64,000 bases of DNA from Campanula takesimana (lineage: Eukaryota; Streptophyta; Magnoliopsida; Asterales; Campanulaceae). This document shows, piece by piece, positions 52,493-64,000 of the stretch. The DNA lies in the NCBI GenBank assembly GCA_026119855.1, contig JAOWBW010000086.1, positions 524,407 to 588,406 of the forward strand. The letters are read 5' to 3'. Below the pieces are notes generated by a model. It had not been told where the DNA came from. It was given only the letters and a program-made list of their open reading frames with translations, and made no database searches. The position numbers and the translations under genes are program-made. How positions within the stretch are numbered: position 1 is the first letter of the stretch; the number at the start of each line of letters is the position of its first letter.

Positions 52493-53981
52493 TGTTGGTC
52501 CCAAAGGGCAACAAGGGTATAAAAAATAGCTAGAGGGGGGGTGAATAGCTGTTTTTAAAATTCTTTTCGTACCCTTGATAAACTCAATTGCAAGCGCACT
52601 TTATCAAATAAGCGTTATGATATGCGCCTATGTGAGTGAGTGAAATCCACAGCGGGATTTAGTAATGTAAATAGGCGCAAAGTATGATAAAGGGGGCGCA
52701 CACACACTCTAAGTATTTTGGCTCAAAGTGGGTGAAATAAGAAACTAAGGCAAATGATATAACAAACTCAACACAATTCAATCAATCAATCTAAAATGAA
52801 TAAACAATCAAATAGTTAGATTTGATATGACTTGAAAGGAAATAGCAAGATAATAAGTACGCGCTATTTGGAGAGGTTCGATCGGGAAAATGATCTACGT
52901 CCTCTACCAAGATGGTTAGTCTTGGATTTCTAATGGAGATCTTATATAATGAGAGAGTGATACAAATTACAATCGTTTGAGCTTATACACTAACTCAAGA
53001 TCTAATATTCTATGAGTGAACAAATCCAAAACAATAACCGGTGTATCTCTTAAAGAAAGATCTAAGTGATCAAACTTAAAGAGGCGCGTGTGTGATTTTA
53101 GTATCAAGGCTCTTTAGATATTTGAGAATGAGAGCACAAGAAAACTAAAGTGTTATAGCTTGAAGATCTGGGCTAAGGATGAAGGTATGAAGATGTTCTT
53201 GAGGAATCTGGGAATTTCAAAGGCAATCTTCAAATCTTCAACAAATGCTTGAGAGTGAAATTCTTGGAAATCTTAGCAATTCTTTAGCAACTCAGCAACT
53301 TCAAAATGTTGAAGTTATGGAGTATTTATAGTGAAATTCCAAAAACTAGCCGTTGGAAATTCATGATGATTCTGAGCAAAGGACAAGTGTGCTGTCGCTC
53401 ATTGAGTGGAGCACGTGTCCTTTTATAGCCGTTAGACACATAACACAAATGTGACCGTTGTGGACAGGTGTCCTCAATTTGAGCGCACACGTGTTATTTA
53501 ACCATCGTTTGAATTATTGGCGTAGTTTGAATTCTCTTCAAGTCTTTGAATCTTCATTAAATTACTGAGTGTTGAATTAACATCTTTGAGGGGCGCATGA
53601 GCCATGGGGCGCATATTAAATTCACAGGCGCGTGGCGCATTGGTGAGAGGCGCATGGCGCATATGCTGAGGCGCATGAGCCAATGGAGCACTTGAGTTAA
53701 TGCTAGGAGCATACTCATGTGCGCGCGCCAAGAGGCGCATGGCGCGTGGCCTGGAGGTGCATGGCGCATGGTTTGGAGTTACTCAGTGATTTTCTTGAAT
53801 CTTGATCTTCTTGCCCTATTTCTAAGCCTATTCTATTACAATGGACAACCTAAAAAAATGAAGTATAAATACTTTTTACATGTGGGTCTAAAGTCTGTGA
53901 AATGAAACTTAGGTGATGGATCAATCAAATCTAATCAATCCTATTACATTGAAACTGAGATATATGTGGGCATACCCAACA
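52493..53981 (-). repeat. Copia 3' LTR
   Basis: 1,489 bp running TGTTGGTCCCAAAGGGC to GCATACCCAACA on the plus strand. It includes a stretch rich in GGCGCAT and GGCGCGTGGCGCAT words at 53585-53770. No second copy is in the window. Confidence 0.85.
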
Positions 53982-54000
53982 ATCTCCCCCTATTTGATTG
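53982..54000 (-). promoter_or_regulatory. Polypurine tract of copia element
   Basis: On the minus strand, CAAATAGGGGGAGAT abuts the 3' LTR. Confidence 0.8.
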
Positions 54001-54508
54001 ATGCCATTACCTACTATATCAAGGACAAACATTATACTTGATAAAAACATGTCCAAATAAATGATATTGGTAAATCATGTCTCAAGTTAATGCACACACT
54101 AGTCCAAGATATAGATTTCTAATCTATTCCAATAAGGATAAAACATTACAAATGGAAAGATAGAAACAACAGTTTATAACACATTCAAAATGATATGAGT
54201 TTTAGTTTTGAAATGTGTTTAAACAAAGTTTAAACTCAATGCATTAAATTGTGAAGCAGTTCAAATATGATGCATATGATTTTAAATAACATTCAATGTT
54301 CTACAAACAAGAAGTTTGAGTGAACAAGGTTTGAGATAAACGTGATGCTTTGTTCTCATTAATACTTGGGATGTAGGAGTTACTGATTACAAGTATTGAA
54401 CAGAAACAAATTCAAAAGAGGTGCTAAAACATGTAAGCACGAAAATCACTATTTTCAAAAGTGTTTTACTAACTACAAAGAAATCTAACAACTTACAATC
54501 AAAGAAAA
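54001..54508. other. 3' untranslated region of copia element
   Basis: About 0.5 kb between the env-position region and the purine tract. It is AT-rich, with no ORF I can support. Confidence 0.5.
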
Positions 54509-56653
54509 CTAAGGATTTTGAGGCGCGTCTTCATCCTTCAATCCTTCTTCAATTTCTGAAACGGAGTGATGGATTTGCTTGGAAAGTTGATAGGCGCGTT
54601 TGACATTAGCATGAGTATCAGTGAGAAGAGTATGAGTTTCAGTGACACCGTCTCTGATGTAGTGCAAATGATCCACATTGATGTTTTGATACTCATCAAT
54701 GGAGCGCTGAGTAATTTGATGCTGCTGAGAAACATTTTCTTCTATTATTTGAAGATGAGCTTCAATAGCATTCTGAGTAGTGATAATATTAGAAGAAATG
54801 TGTTCTGCGCGTCTGTCTGAGCTTGAGTAAGCAGCAGTGAAGTGAGTGACAATCATTTCTTTCAAAACATTCAACTTTGAAACTAACACATTCATGTTGG
54901 ACTGAGATGCAGCAGACTGAGGTATGAAGGTAGGAGGCGCAGCAGATGAAGTGTGCGCCTGATCAGGTTGAGTTTGTACCTGAGTCTGTGTCTGCGCCGG
55001 AGGAGTAGAAGAGAGTTTGGACTTGATTGAATTCATCTCCCCCTTAATGGCAGCAATCTCCTCAGACTGATCAGTGAGCATGGAAGTGAGGAGCTCAAAT
55101 TGAGATTTAATATGAGTCTGGCCTTGCTCCAAATTGGTCTGTCCCTGCTGCAAAGATTTCAGAACAGAGAGTATCTCTTTCAAATCTGAAGGAGCAGATG
55201 GAGGAGGCGCAGGGGAGGATAGGGGCGCATGAGATGGGGACAGAGTTGATGGAATATCTTGCTCCCCCTCACTTGAATCATCATCTCCAAATAATTCTTT
55301 TCTGAGATCTTGCCTGAATTTTTGTTGAGTGGGAGATATAGGAATTGTAGGAACTGGAGGGGGCGTAGTAGTTGTAGATGGAACTGGAGGCACACGGGGA
55401 ATGGGGGCGCGATGAGGTGGCGCATGATGAGTAGGCGCGGGATCAACTGTGCCTTTCTCAGCATCTGCGCTTGAACCAGCGCCTTTCTTGCGTTCCCTCT
55501 TTTCTAACTCAGCTGCTTTCTTGGCTCGAAAATCTTCATCTCGTTTCTTTTGAGCCTCAAGTCTGCTAGCTTCCTGTGCAATCCTTAGATCTCTATCCTC
55601 ATCAGATTCAACTCTAGTGCGCTTGATAGTAGCTCTAGGAGGGTCATCAGCAATCCTTTTGCCCTTGCCCTTTCTGCGCCTGCCACGGTGTCTGCGCGTT
55701 GACTGGTGCCTTCGGTATCTGCGCTCTTCTTTGTTGGTGCGCCTTTAGGAACTGGCGCATCATCTGATAAAGTATCTTCATCAACTAACCCTTTAATAGA
55801 TTTGATCCGAATCCCCATTGTGCGCTTCACTGGCTTCTTCCTGCGCTTCTTAAGATCCAAGTTGGCTTTTCCAAAAATTGGAACATCATCAGATTTGTAT
55901 GTAGGGTTTTCACTCAAAAACTTGACTAACTCAGGATAAGTTAGGAAAATTTAGTAAGGATTCTGCAATGAGTTTTGAATTTGGTTCTCCCATCAGCCTT
56001 GTTTTTGTTATACTTATCAATTTGGTGAGACAAAGTTTTGAACAAGATCTGAGGCCAATTCAGTCTAGTCTTTCCCATGATGGCTGCAGTATATTCCCAC
56101 TGCTCCACAGTGAATCTATTCACATTCCCGGTTTTGAACACGATCGAAGTATCTACAAGATGCGCTATATGAGCGAGTAGATCTCCACCATCTCTTATCT
56201 CAACGTTTTTTATGTTGTTTAGAAGAGTAGGAATTTGAAGATAGGTACGCGCTATAGCATTCTGATCTACAACAGAGTAGGAGTTTGGTTGACCAGAAAC
56301 ACCCTGAGGGCCAATAGTGCTGAAACTCACAATGTTCTTGATTGTGCCGTAGAAATAGTTATAGCCACATTCTGAACGGTGGCGCATATCCTGTAGCGCA
56401 CATATCCGTCAGCTGGAGTCTCAACTAGAGCAGCGGTTGAGAAGAATTCATCAACGAGGAGCGGAGAAAAGAATGGTTGATCCAACGTGAATAAAGGAGT
56501 GAGTCCAGCGATGTGAAGGGTGGAAAGGATTTCAACTCCCATTGGATCAAGTGAGAGCTCAGCAAGATCAACTGTCTCACCAGGTCTGAAATTTGCAGGG
56601 TCCTGAAAAGTAAATATTTGTGTGAAGTTAGTAGTGTAGGCGCATAGAATCAT
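54509..56653 (-). pseudogene. Env-position third region of SIRE-like element, broken
   Basis: Downstream of pol, minus-strand frames give a region like the extra ORF of SIRE elements. The first part (56653-55941) resembles the 'putative plant transposon protein' domain, with FYGTIKNIVSFSTIGPQGVS and RFTVEQWEYTAAIMG. The middle is basic (KRRKKPVKRT). The last part (55393-54509) is Pro/Ser-rich, then a long Gln/Glu-rich coiled-coil-like segment with LKSLQQGQTNLEQGQ. Several frame changes break it, and I see no clear signal peptide or transmembrane segment. Its role in SIRE is not established; 'envelope' is a positional name. Confidence 0.7.
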
Positions 56654-58455
56654 AAAATGAGCTAAGTATAGAATAGGCGGAGGACAATATATAGGCGCAT
56701 AAGAAATAGCATGCGCATACTATTATTAGGCGCATATATGTTGTAAGCGTATACAAATACGAGGCGCATATTATGGTTCTACGAAATATACTAAGTAAAA
56801 ATTAAACAGGAATTTGACTAAGTAAGATATAGGCGCGGAAGGACTTTAGGCGCGTGAATGATTGAGGCGCATAACATTTGTTGGCGCAAACAATTGTTAG
56901 GCGCATAAATCAATAGAGGCGCATAAGGCCATAGGGCGCATAACCAACACTTATGCGCATAAATGTAAAATTCATACTAAGTATAAAAACACACGAAAAC
57001 ACACAAACACATATCAAACATGCATATGCAATTTTTAAGAAACAAAATATGAAAATTTTGAAAAACAAGTTTTGAAAATTTTGAAACCCAAGTCATGCAA
57101 AAATAACGAAGAACATGTCTTGAGTGCTCGAAGAACACCAAGAACACATAAAACGTGAAACTTCACCTAATCAAACACACAATATATCAAAACGATCGCA
57201 ATAAGACAAGGATCACAAATATGTAGACCAAAACAAGAACAAATCAACAATGAATCCAGAAAATGGATTCAAAGACTCGAAAATTTGAAAAGTTTGAAAA
57301 TACAAAAACTTCAGATTCGCAACAAATAGCGAATTGATCGTAAAAATGTTGGATTCAAAAGACTCGAAATCACGAAATGAACATAACCCAACAAACGATT
57401 TAAAAAACGGATCACCGAGTCAAGATTTATAAAAAAAATCCATCCGGGTTTTTCGGAAAAAATGAAGAACACATAGAAATGACGAAAACTGTGAAGAAAA
57501 TGCAGAAATTTAGAGATTTAAGGATAGAGATTCATACCATTTCGTCTTGATTGGCTTTAGTTGATCTTTTAGGACCCATAAAAGTATATATATAAAGAAA
57601 TATGGAGAAGAAATGAAGAGTGAAAGAGAGAGAAATGAGAGAGAGAGACGGGAGAGAGAGAGAGAGAGAGAGAGCAGAGAGAGACGGGAAAGAGTGAGAG
57701 AATATATATATATATATATATAGGTATGTAATGATTGTAAAAGGGGTTTAGGGTTTCTAGGATGGGAGGTGAAGAGATGGGCATTTATGAGGAATATGAA
57801 GGAGTTGAAAGGCATTAAATGCTGAATGACACAAAGGTACACTGATGTGACATATTGAGTATAAGAAAAACTGCTCCACTTTCTCTATAAGTGTATGAGC
57901 AATTTTGACTAATTTTTGCACAAACCCCAAAAACATTAGTTTTGGTGTAAGTTTGGGGTGCAAGAAATAAATCCCCAGAAAATAAAAATTTTCAAAAAAA
58001 ACGTAAAACGAGGGAAAAATTAATTGCACAAGTACCCTTGAACAATTAATGGAATGTCAAAAGGACAAAAATTCTCCATAATAAATTAACAGAATAAACA
58101 TACCTGGTACTTGTGAATTGAATGCGCTTAATCATTGAGTAATAACTTTGAAGCATTGAATACCCGTTAGCAATAAATGTGCGCGTGAACTTGCATTTTT
58201 GGCGCGTTAGATTGCTTGAGGGCGCGCATAGAATGATAGGCGCAGTACTTATCTAGGCGCGCAAAGAGAGATAGGCGCGCATTGATGTTGGGCGCGCAAA
58301 GTGAGGGGCGCGCAGGGGTGTGAGGCGCGCATTGATGTCGCGCGCGTAGAGTTTCCTTGAAACTTTGAAATTGATCTATCCCTTTTAATACCTAGTATAC
58401 TCATATAACTCAACAAAACATAAAATCATTAGTATTGACAAAACTATATTGAATT
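56654..58455. other. Spacer between pol and env-position region
   Basis: 1.8 kb with no supported ORF. Two clusters of GGCGCAT/GGCGCGC words lie at about 56640-56960 and 58190-58345. A (GA)n tract is at 57640-57690 and a (TA)n tract at 57703-57722. The rest is A-rich. Confidence 0.7.
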
Positions 58456-60500
58456 CTAGTTGAGTTCAAGCATACCCATTTCACCTCTCAAAAAGATGAA
58501 CCGTTTCGCGTCAAGTGCTTTCGTTAGAATGTCGGCGATTTGATAGTCGGTTCCCACGTGTTCCAAATGAATATTTCCTTTCTCCACGTGGTCTTTGAGG
58601 AAGTGATATTTGATGTCGATGTGTTTGGTCTTGGAGTGCATGACAGGATTTTCAGAAACCGCAATTGTTGATGTATTGTCGCAGTAGATCGGACAATTTT
58701 CTTCGATTATATCATAGTCCACCAATTGCTGCTTCATCCATAGTATTGACAGCAACAACTTCCCGCAGCGATATATTCGACTTCGGTTGTTGAGACAGAT
58801 ACTGAAGCTTGTTTCTTACTTGCCCATGACACAAGTCGATATCCGAGGAAATGACAAGTGCCACTAGTGCTTTTCCTATCGATTGTGCAAGCTGCATAGT
58901 CCGCATCTGAATAACCTACAAGTTTAAAATTCAAATCTTTGGTGTACCAAAGTCCAAGGTTAACAGTGCCGGAGAGATATCTTATAATACGTTTCACAGC
59001 AATTAAGTGCGCTTCTCTAGGGTCAGATTGATAACAAGCGCAAACACAAACACTAAACATAATATCAGGCCTACTAGCAGTAAGATAAAGGAGTGAGCCA
59101 ATCATACCTCGATAGAGCATTTGATCAACACGTTTACCTTTTAAATCTTTGTCGAGTTTGTTGCCGGTGGCCATTGGAGTATCATATGTTTTGGCGTTCT
59201 CAAGTCCAAATTTCTTGATTAAGTCCTTTGTATATTTGGCTTGATTGATAAATATGCCTTCATTCATTTGCTTGATTTGAAGCCCGAGAAAGAATGTGAG
59301 TTCTCCCATCATGCTCATTTCAAACTTGCTCTTCATTAGTTTCTCAAAGCGCTTGCACAATAATTCATTAGTAGAACCAAATATAATATCATCAACATAA
59401 ATTTGAACAAGTAATTTATGACCATTATGTTTGGTAATGAAAAGAGTTGTATCGATTTTACCGCGAGTGAAGCCTTTTTCAATGAGAAACCTGGATAGTG
59501 TATCGTACCATGCTCTTGGTGCTTGTTTGAGTCCATACAAAGCTTTCTGGAGTTTGTACACATGATTTGGAAATTGTGAATCTTCAAACCCAGGTGGTTG
59601 AGCAATGTAGACTTGTTCTTGGAGTTCACCATTAAGAAACGCGCTCTTCACATCCATTTGATATAACTTGAAGTTCTTGTGAGCTGCGTAAGCTAGAAAT
59701 AATCTGATAGCTTCAAGTCTTGCTACGGGCGCGAAAGTTTCATCGTAATCAATTCCTTCTTCTTGCCTATAGCCTTGTGCAACCAATCTTGCTTTGTTTC
59801 TCGTGATGGTTCCATTCTCATCCATCTTGTTTCTGAACACCCATTTCGTACCAATCACTCCTTGATCATTTGGTCTTGGAACAAGAGTCCAAACCTTACA
59901 TCGTTTAAATTGATTGAGTTCTTCTTGAATTGCAACAACCCAATTAGGATCTTGGAGCGCTTCATCAGCCTTCTTCGGTTCAAATTGAGAGATGAATGCA
60001 GTGTAAGCATCAAAGTTTGTAGCTCTCCTTGTACGAACACCAACGTTTAGATCACCAATGATATTATTGATTGGGTGACCTCTAACTTCACGAATTTCAA
60101 GAGGTAAGTTAGGTTGAGTCTTAGTAACTTGAAGGTCTTCAATTGGTACATCTTCACCAGATTCTAAATCATCAAAATTTAGGGGATGAATTGGTGTAGA
60201 GTTGAAACTTGGGTTTACACCAGATGCAGCAGTAGATATAGGCGCATGAGAGGCATCAAGAGGTGCAACATGTGAGTGAGGCGCAGTTGATGACTCATGG
60301 GGCGCGCCATATGAGGAATTAGGTGCAACTGATGTTGATGGATTTCCTTGAGTTGATAGATTCTGCTCTTGTGTAGGCGCAACATAAATAGGAGCACCTG
60401 TATCATTAAGCTCAACAGAATCATCAGCAACATTTGGAGCCAAATGTGGCTCAAGGAGAGAATGTTCATCAAATGTAACATGTACAGATTCAACTATCAC
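58456..60500 (-). pseudogene. Copia reverse transcriptase and RNase H
   Basis: One open minus-strand frame (60500-58734) carries an acidic/Pro-rich linker, then RT: VIGTKWVFRNKMDENG, ARLVAQGYRQEEGIDYDETF, APVARLEAIR, MDVKSAFLNGEL, GLKQAPRAWY and the active site YVDDIIFGS. RNase H follows with GYSDADYAACTIDRKSTSG and STTEVEYIAA. A frameshift near 58740 separates the end, which continues in 58758-58456 with YCDNTSTIAVSENPV and KTKHIDIKYHF and a stop. All catalytic motifs are visible. The single shift is the only break in this part. Confidence 0.88.
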
Positions 60501-61286
60501 TAATGTAGTTCTATTAAAAATGCGAAAAGCTTTAGAATGTTTGGCATACCCAACAAAAATACCTTCGTCGGCTTTGGCATCGATTTACCTCTATGTTCGT
60601 TTCCGTTGTAGAGGATATAACATTTGCAACCAAAGATCTTGAAGAATGCAATGTTGGGAGTTCTACCACGCCAAAGTTCATACGGAGTCTTGTTGTGAAG
60701 TTTGTTGATGAGGGAACGATTTTGAGTAAAACATGCTGTGTTGATAGCTTCTTCCCAAAAGTACTTAGGCAATTTCGCTTCAGCTATCATCGTCTTTCCC
60801 ACTTCAATCAACGTTCTATCTTTCTTTCCACAACACCATTTTGTTGAGGAACTCCAGCGATTGAGAAGTTGTGATCTATCCCATGATCGTCGTAATATCG
60901 AGCAACACCGTTGTTCTTGAATTCTGTTCCATTGTCGGATCGAACACTAACGATGTCATCTTCTTTTTAGGTTAGGAGCAGTCTGAATAAGGTGGTCAAA
61001 TGTCGTAACAATCGTCTTTTGAGATCACCATTTCCACCCATGTATATCTTGAATAATCATCCACCACAACTAGATAGAGTATACTTGTTCTTTCGAATAC
61101 TTGCAGTGGTGACTGGTCTAAATAGATCAATGTGGAGCAGTTGCAAACATCTAGAAGTTTAAGGATTGGTCTTGCTGGACAAAGATTTCTTCGGTTGTTT
61201 GCCAAGTTGACATGCGGCGCACTTCTTGTCATGATGATCAGCAACCTTGGGAAGTCCTTTAACTAGGTTATTCCTGCTGAGTTTTA
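60500..61286 (-). pseudogene. Copia integrase, core and C-terminal part
   Basis: Minus-strand pieces: VVVDDYSRYTWVEMV (first catalytic Asp region, about 61060), the C-terminal part with EAINTACFTQNRSLI, KTPYELWRGRTPNIAFFKIF and GCKCYILYNG (60811-60540). Stops and frame changes interrupt 60812-60995, where the second Asp and Glu should be. The zinc-binding start lies on the other side of the solo LTR. Confidence 0.8.
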
Positions 61287-61291
61287 GATAG

Positions 61292-62418
61292 TGTAGATAC
61301 CCCGGGGAACCACGGCTTGGCTAGAGCGGTGAATTATCCTAGGATGTCTAACTTGTTTAGATTGTTTAGAGTCGCCACCTATGTTTTTAAAGGAACATAA
61401 GAAAAACCTAAAAATAGCCTAATTTATGTACGAAACCAGAGATTCGGGAGAGAAGGGTTCAGGGGTTAGGTGACGGAGTGGGAAGTACTTAAACACCCAC
61501 TCGCCCCGCTACGCGGGTCTTGCTACTATTGGTGTTCTAATATTTACATGTCCTTCAATTAATTAAATAGAAATGTGCTAACAATTGTGATGAGAAGAAA
61601 AGGGGAAATAAAGGGAAATAAAATAGAATGTTTTATTTATTTAATGATAAAGATTACATGTAACAAGTAATGTTAAAGAATTACATTAAGAGATGAAGAG
61701 AAATTAACATGGTGAATTAAAGTTAAGATTAAAATGTAGGGAGATAACCTTAACTAACTTCAATATATGAAGTAGTCATGTTGGTCATGTCCCATTAATG
61801 GGGATTGCATACTAGTAAGACTAGAATAAAAGAGAATAAAAGAAGAAGACTTGTACCTTTAGAAAGAAGACTTCAAACTTGGACTTGAAAATGATGTTGT
61901 TGTGTAGAGATTTGTGTAGAGTTTTTGTTATGTAAAACTCTTGTTGGAGAATTTGTGTATAATGTAGTTGGTGAATCAAGGTTGGAGTCCAAAAAGAAGT
62001 CTCAAAGAAGTAGAGAAGAGATCCCCTCCAATGATGGATTGGAGGGGTTTTTATAGTTGAAAGGGGATGTTTTGGTGCCAATTCGCGGTCACAAAGAAAT
62101 ATTTCCCGGGTGAAATCGATGAAAAATTAGCAAGAGAGGGATTCTTGGGAGAAAATCTGTAACTGACGCCCCAGAGGCGCGCGCTTCCGGATGTACCATC
62201 AGAAGGCGCGCGCTTCTGACCTTAAAAGGCGGAGGCGCGCGGCTTTGAAAAGGCAATTTGACAGAATGGACTAGAAAGTTAATTCTGTTATGCAGTTCAG
62301 TCCAAAACTAACGGAATCAGTTAGGAACTTAACAGAAGTAACAGAAATTAACAAAAACAAGTTAAATAAAAATACTATATATGCAATCGGGTGAGAGGTC
62401 CAAGGCGGGGTGTCTACA
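61292..62418 (-). mobile_element. Solo LTR of Tat-like family inside copia
   Basis: 1,127 bp from TGTAGATACCCCGGGG to GGGGTGTCTACA with a perfect TSD, GATAG (61287-61291, 62419-62423). It is homologous to the LTR at 37945-38961. It has no internal region, so it most likely arose by LTR-LTR recombination. It splits copia between the GAG-pre-integrase domain and the integrase core. Confidence 0.92.
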
Positions 62419-62423
62419 GATAG

Positions 62424-62903
62424 ATATTTGAAGTTCAAGTGACTTAAGCGCTTGTACCACAGCCAACTATTTTCGCTCACACTTTTAGCTACAAAACAAA
62501 TATTAGTACTAGAGTTCATACTATGGAAATCAATAATGTAAATATTTGTCTTACGATATCCCGTGAGTAATGTAGCTCCAGTTTTGCCATTCTTAATAAG
62601 ACATTGAGTTGAGGTGAAATGGCATTCTAATCCTTTGTCGCAGAATTGAGATATGGATAATAAATTGTGCTTGAGAGAGACTCTTTCAATGCACACTTTG
62701 TCTTTCTTGAGCTTTCCATATGCAACAACTTGACCTTTGTTATTATCACCAAATGTTACTGATGGACCTCTTTCTTCATGGACATCTTCTAATAAGGATT
62801 TATCTCCAGTCATGTGTCTTGAACACCCACTATCGAGAATCCATTCATAATTTCTAGCTTTTGAAGATCCAGCCATGAAACAAAGAACCTGAAATATAGA
62901 CAT
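62424..62903 (-). pseudogene. Copia protease and GAG-pre-integrase
   Basis: Minus-strand reading: YEWILDSGCSRHMTGDK, the copia protease Asp motif, then LKHNLLSISQFCDKG and LECHFTSTQCLI, and the GAG-pre-integrase end WLWYKRLSHLNFKYLS, where the solo LTR cuts in. No stop occurs within this piece, but the frame to gag (62965) is not continuous as written. Confidence 0.85.
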
Positions 62904-62964
62904 TTAAGCAGGTCCCCTTTATTCCTTTTGGGTCCTAGGGTTAGCAACTTTTGACAACCCACTC

Positions 62965-64000
62965 TTACTTGACCTTAGGGTTTTTATGTCCTTTGGCATT
63001 GGGAGTGAATCGCAAAAGGCATTCCACGGCCTTGTGTCCAGAACAATCACAAATGGAACAATGATGAAAGCCACCAATCACATGAGTTTTCACAAACTCT
63101 TTACTTTTCTTTGGGATAGCATTCTTCTTTGGGTCAGATGGACTAGCCTTAACAAAATCCTTCTTTTGAAATTTTGGAGCGCTTGATCTAGGAGGGCGCA
63201 TAGGTCTAGGAGGCGCACGGCGATGAGGCGCGTGGCTCCTAGGCGCATAATGAGCACTCAGAGAAGGAGCGCGCTTTGTTTCAAGAGGGATTTTGCTAGA
63301 GGATGATTCATCTGTAGCTATATCTTTCCCATTAGCTTTCCCAAATTGCTTCGTTGGGTAGACATAATGGAATGTTTGTCTCTTGAATTTTTCCTCTCCT
63401 TTACCCATTGAATTAGAATGTTTTTCCTTGGGAATTTCAAAAGTTTGCTGGTTAGTAAATTCACTATCTCTTTCAGCACAGACATCACATTTAAAGTTGT
63501 CACTAGTTGATGAGAATCCCAAGCCACTTTTATCACCACTGACTTTTTGGGACTCAAATATATTCTCCATAGTGACACGAGAATTTGACCACTCATTTGT
63601 AATCTTTTTAAGATCAGTAATTTGAGCAACCAATTCATCGTTTTGAACTTTAAGAAGTGAGTTCTGTTCTGTTAGAAAAGTGTTTTTAACAGTAAGAGGA
63701 GTCATGCTCTTTATCTGCTCCTTAAGGAGGGTGAGTTCAGATTTAAGTAGAGATTTCTCGGTCTTAAGCTGGGAAATATCATCACATGATAGTGCTAAAG
63801 CTTCCTTCATACTATCAAATCTAGTGATTACCTTTTCTGCCTTTTTGAACAATTTTTCTTGTTCAGCAATCACTTCATCATCATTGATTTTGGAGATTGG
63901 AGCAGTTGGTTCAACTTGAGGTCTAATGTAAGCTCCTTTTCTCAACTTGTTCCTTGCACTTAGATCACATCGTGAGAATAACAATCCACCATCGCTTTGA
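62965..64000 (-). CDS. Copia gag, open to the right edge
   Basis: A minus-strand frame is open from the window edge to 62965. It has a heptad-rich coiled-coil region (KLFKKAEKVITRFDSM to KNTFLTEQNSLLKVQ), a basic/His-Pro-rich stretch (HYAPRSHAPHRRAPPRP) and one CCHC knuckle, CSICDCSGHKAVEC, near the C-terminus. The length fits the large gag of SIRE-type copia. The true start lies beyond 64000. Confidence 0.82.
   Translation of the reverse strand, partial: QSDGGLLFSRCDLSARNKLRKGAYIRPQVEPTAPISKINDDEVIAEQEKLFKKAEKVITRFDSMKEALALSCDDISQLKTEKSLLKSELTLLKEQIKSMTPLTVKNTFLTEQNSLLKVQNDELVAQITDLKKITNEWSNSRVTMENIFESQKVSGDKSGLGFSSTSDNFKCDVCAERDSEFTNQQTFEIPKEKHSNSMGKGEEKFKRQTFHYVYPTKQFGKANGKDIATDESSSSKIPLETKRAPSLSAHYAPRSHAPHRRAPPRPMRPPRSSAPKFQKKDFVKASPSDPKKNAIPKKSKEFVKTHVIGGFHHCSICDCSGHKAVECLLRFTPNAKGHKNPKVK

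Larger units (their letters stand above)
52493..64000 (-). mobile_element. SIRE-like Ty1/copia element, 5' end beyond window
   Basis: The minus-strand element enters from the right edge with gag, then protease, integrase, RT-RNase H (copia order PR-IN-RT), a long non-coding spacer, an extra coding region downstream of pol, a purine tract and a 1.49-kb 3' LTR. Length above 11.5 kb, the GGGGGAGAT purine tract and the env-position region fit the SIRE/Maximus lineage. A solo LTR of another family (61292-62418) interrupts it. The left flank ATCAT (52488-52492) should recur beyond the 5' LTR. Confidence 0.88.

Noticed and set aside
57510..57842. Ser/Leu-rich ORFs over the GA/TA tracts
   Set aside because: Simple-sequence artefacts of (GA)n and (TA)n in the copia spacer.

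Overview
This window is nuclear DNA of a flowering plant, probably a eudicot. The evidence is a plant-type, many-exon housekeeping gene with canonical GT-AG introns, Stowaway-like MITEs in those introns, and nested Ty3/gypsy and Ty1/copia LTR retrotransposons. I see no bacterial genes, tRNA, rRNA or CRISPR array.

Left part (about 1-25 kb). The one host gene I can support is an exportin-4-like (XPO4) nuclear transport receptor on the minus strand. It starts at 24570, and 17 coding exons can be placed down to 4394. Together they encode roughly the N-terminal half of the family. The C-terminal half is not in the remaining 4.4 kb and would lie beyond the left edge. Exon phases are consistent except for two one-base indels in short homopolymer runs in exons 8 and 9. 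The introns are long and hold Stowaway-like MITEs, Mutator-like MITEs with 9-bp target duplications, a 1.1-kb Mutator-type fold-back element, a TRIM, LINE tails and a deleted gypsy element carrying a hAT MITE. A CCGGTT-rich fold-back lies about 300 bp upstream of the start codon.

Middle part (about 25-39 kb). A complete non-coding LTR element (LARD-like, 7.27 kb, TSD GTTAA, minus orientation) carries a 178-bp tandem array near its 3' end. It is followed by a broken hAT transposase with a MITE inserted in it. That is fused at about 35.74 kb to the 5' part (gag, PBS, LTR) of a Tat-like gypsy element. A short AT-hook coding tail lies next to that LTR.

Right part (about 39-64 kb). This is a nest. 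A plus-strand gypsy element (A) is split in its integrase by a minus-strand Tekay/Del-like chromovirus (B, 42961-51933, TSD GGTTC), and is cut again at 52492 by a minus-strand SIRE-like copia element that runs off the right edge. The copia element has gag, protease, integrase, RT-RNase H and an env-position third region, and contains a solo LTR (TSD GATAG) of the same family as the Tat-like LTR at 37945-38961. The order of events can be read directly: A is oldest, B and copia inserted into A, and the Tat-like element inserted into copia and later collapsed to a solo LTR.

I found no clearly new biochemical system. The points most worth checking are the frameshifted XPO4 exons, a possible extra 54-nt exon, the satellite-like array inside the LARD, the contrast between near-identical LTRs and broken ORFs in element B, and a GGCGC-type motif that recurs across unrelated element families.
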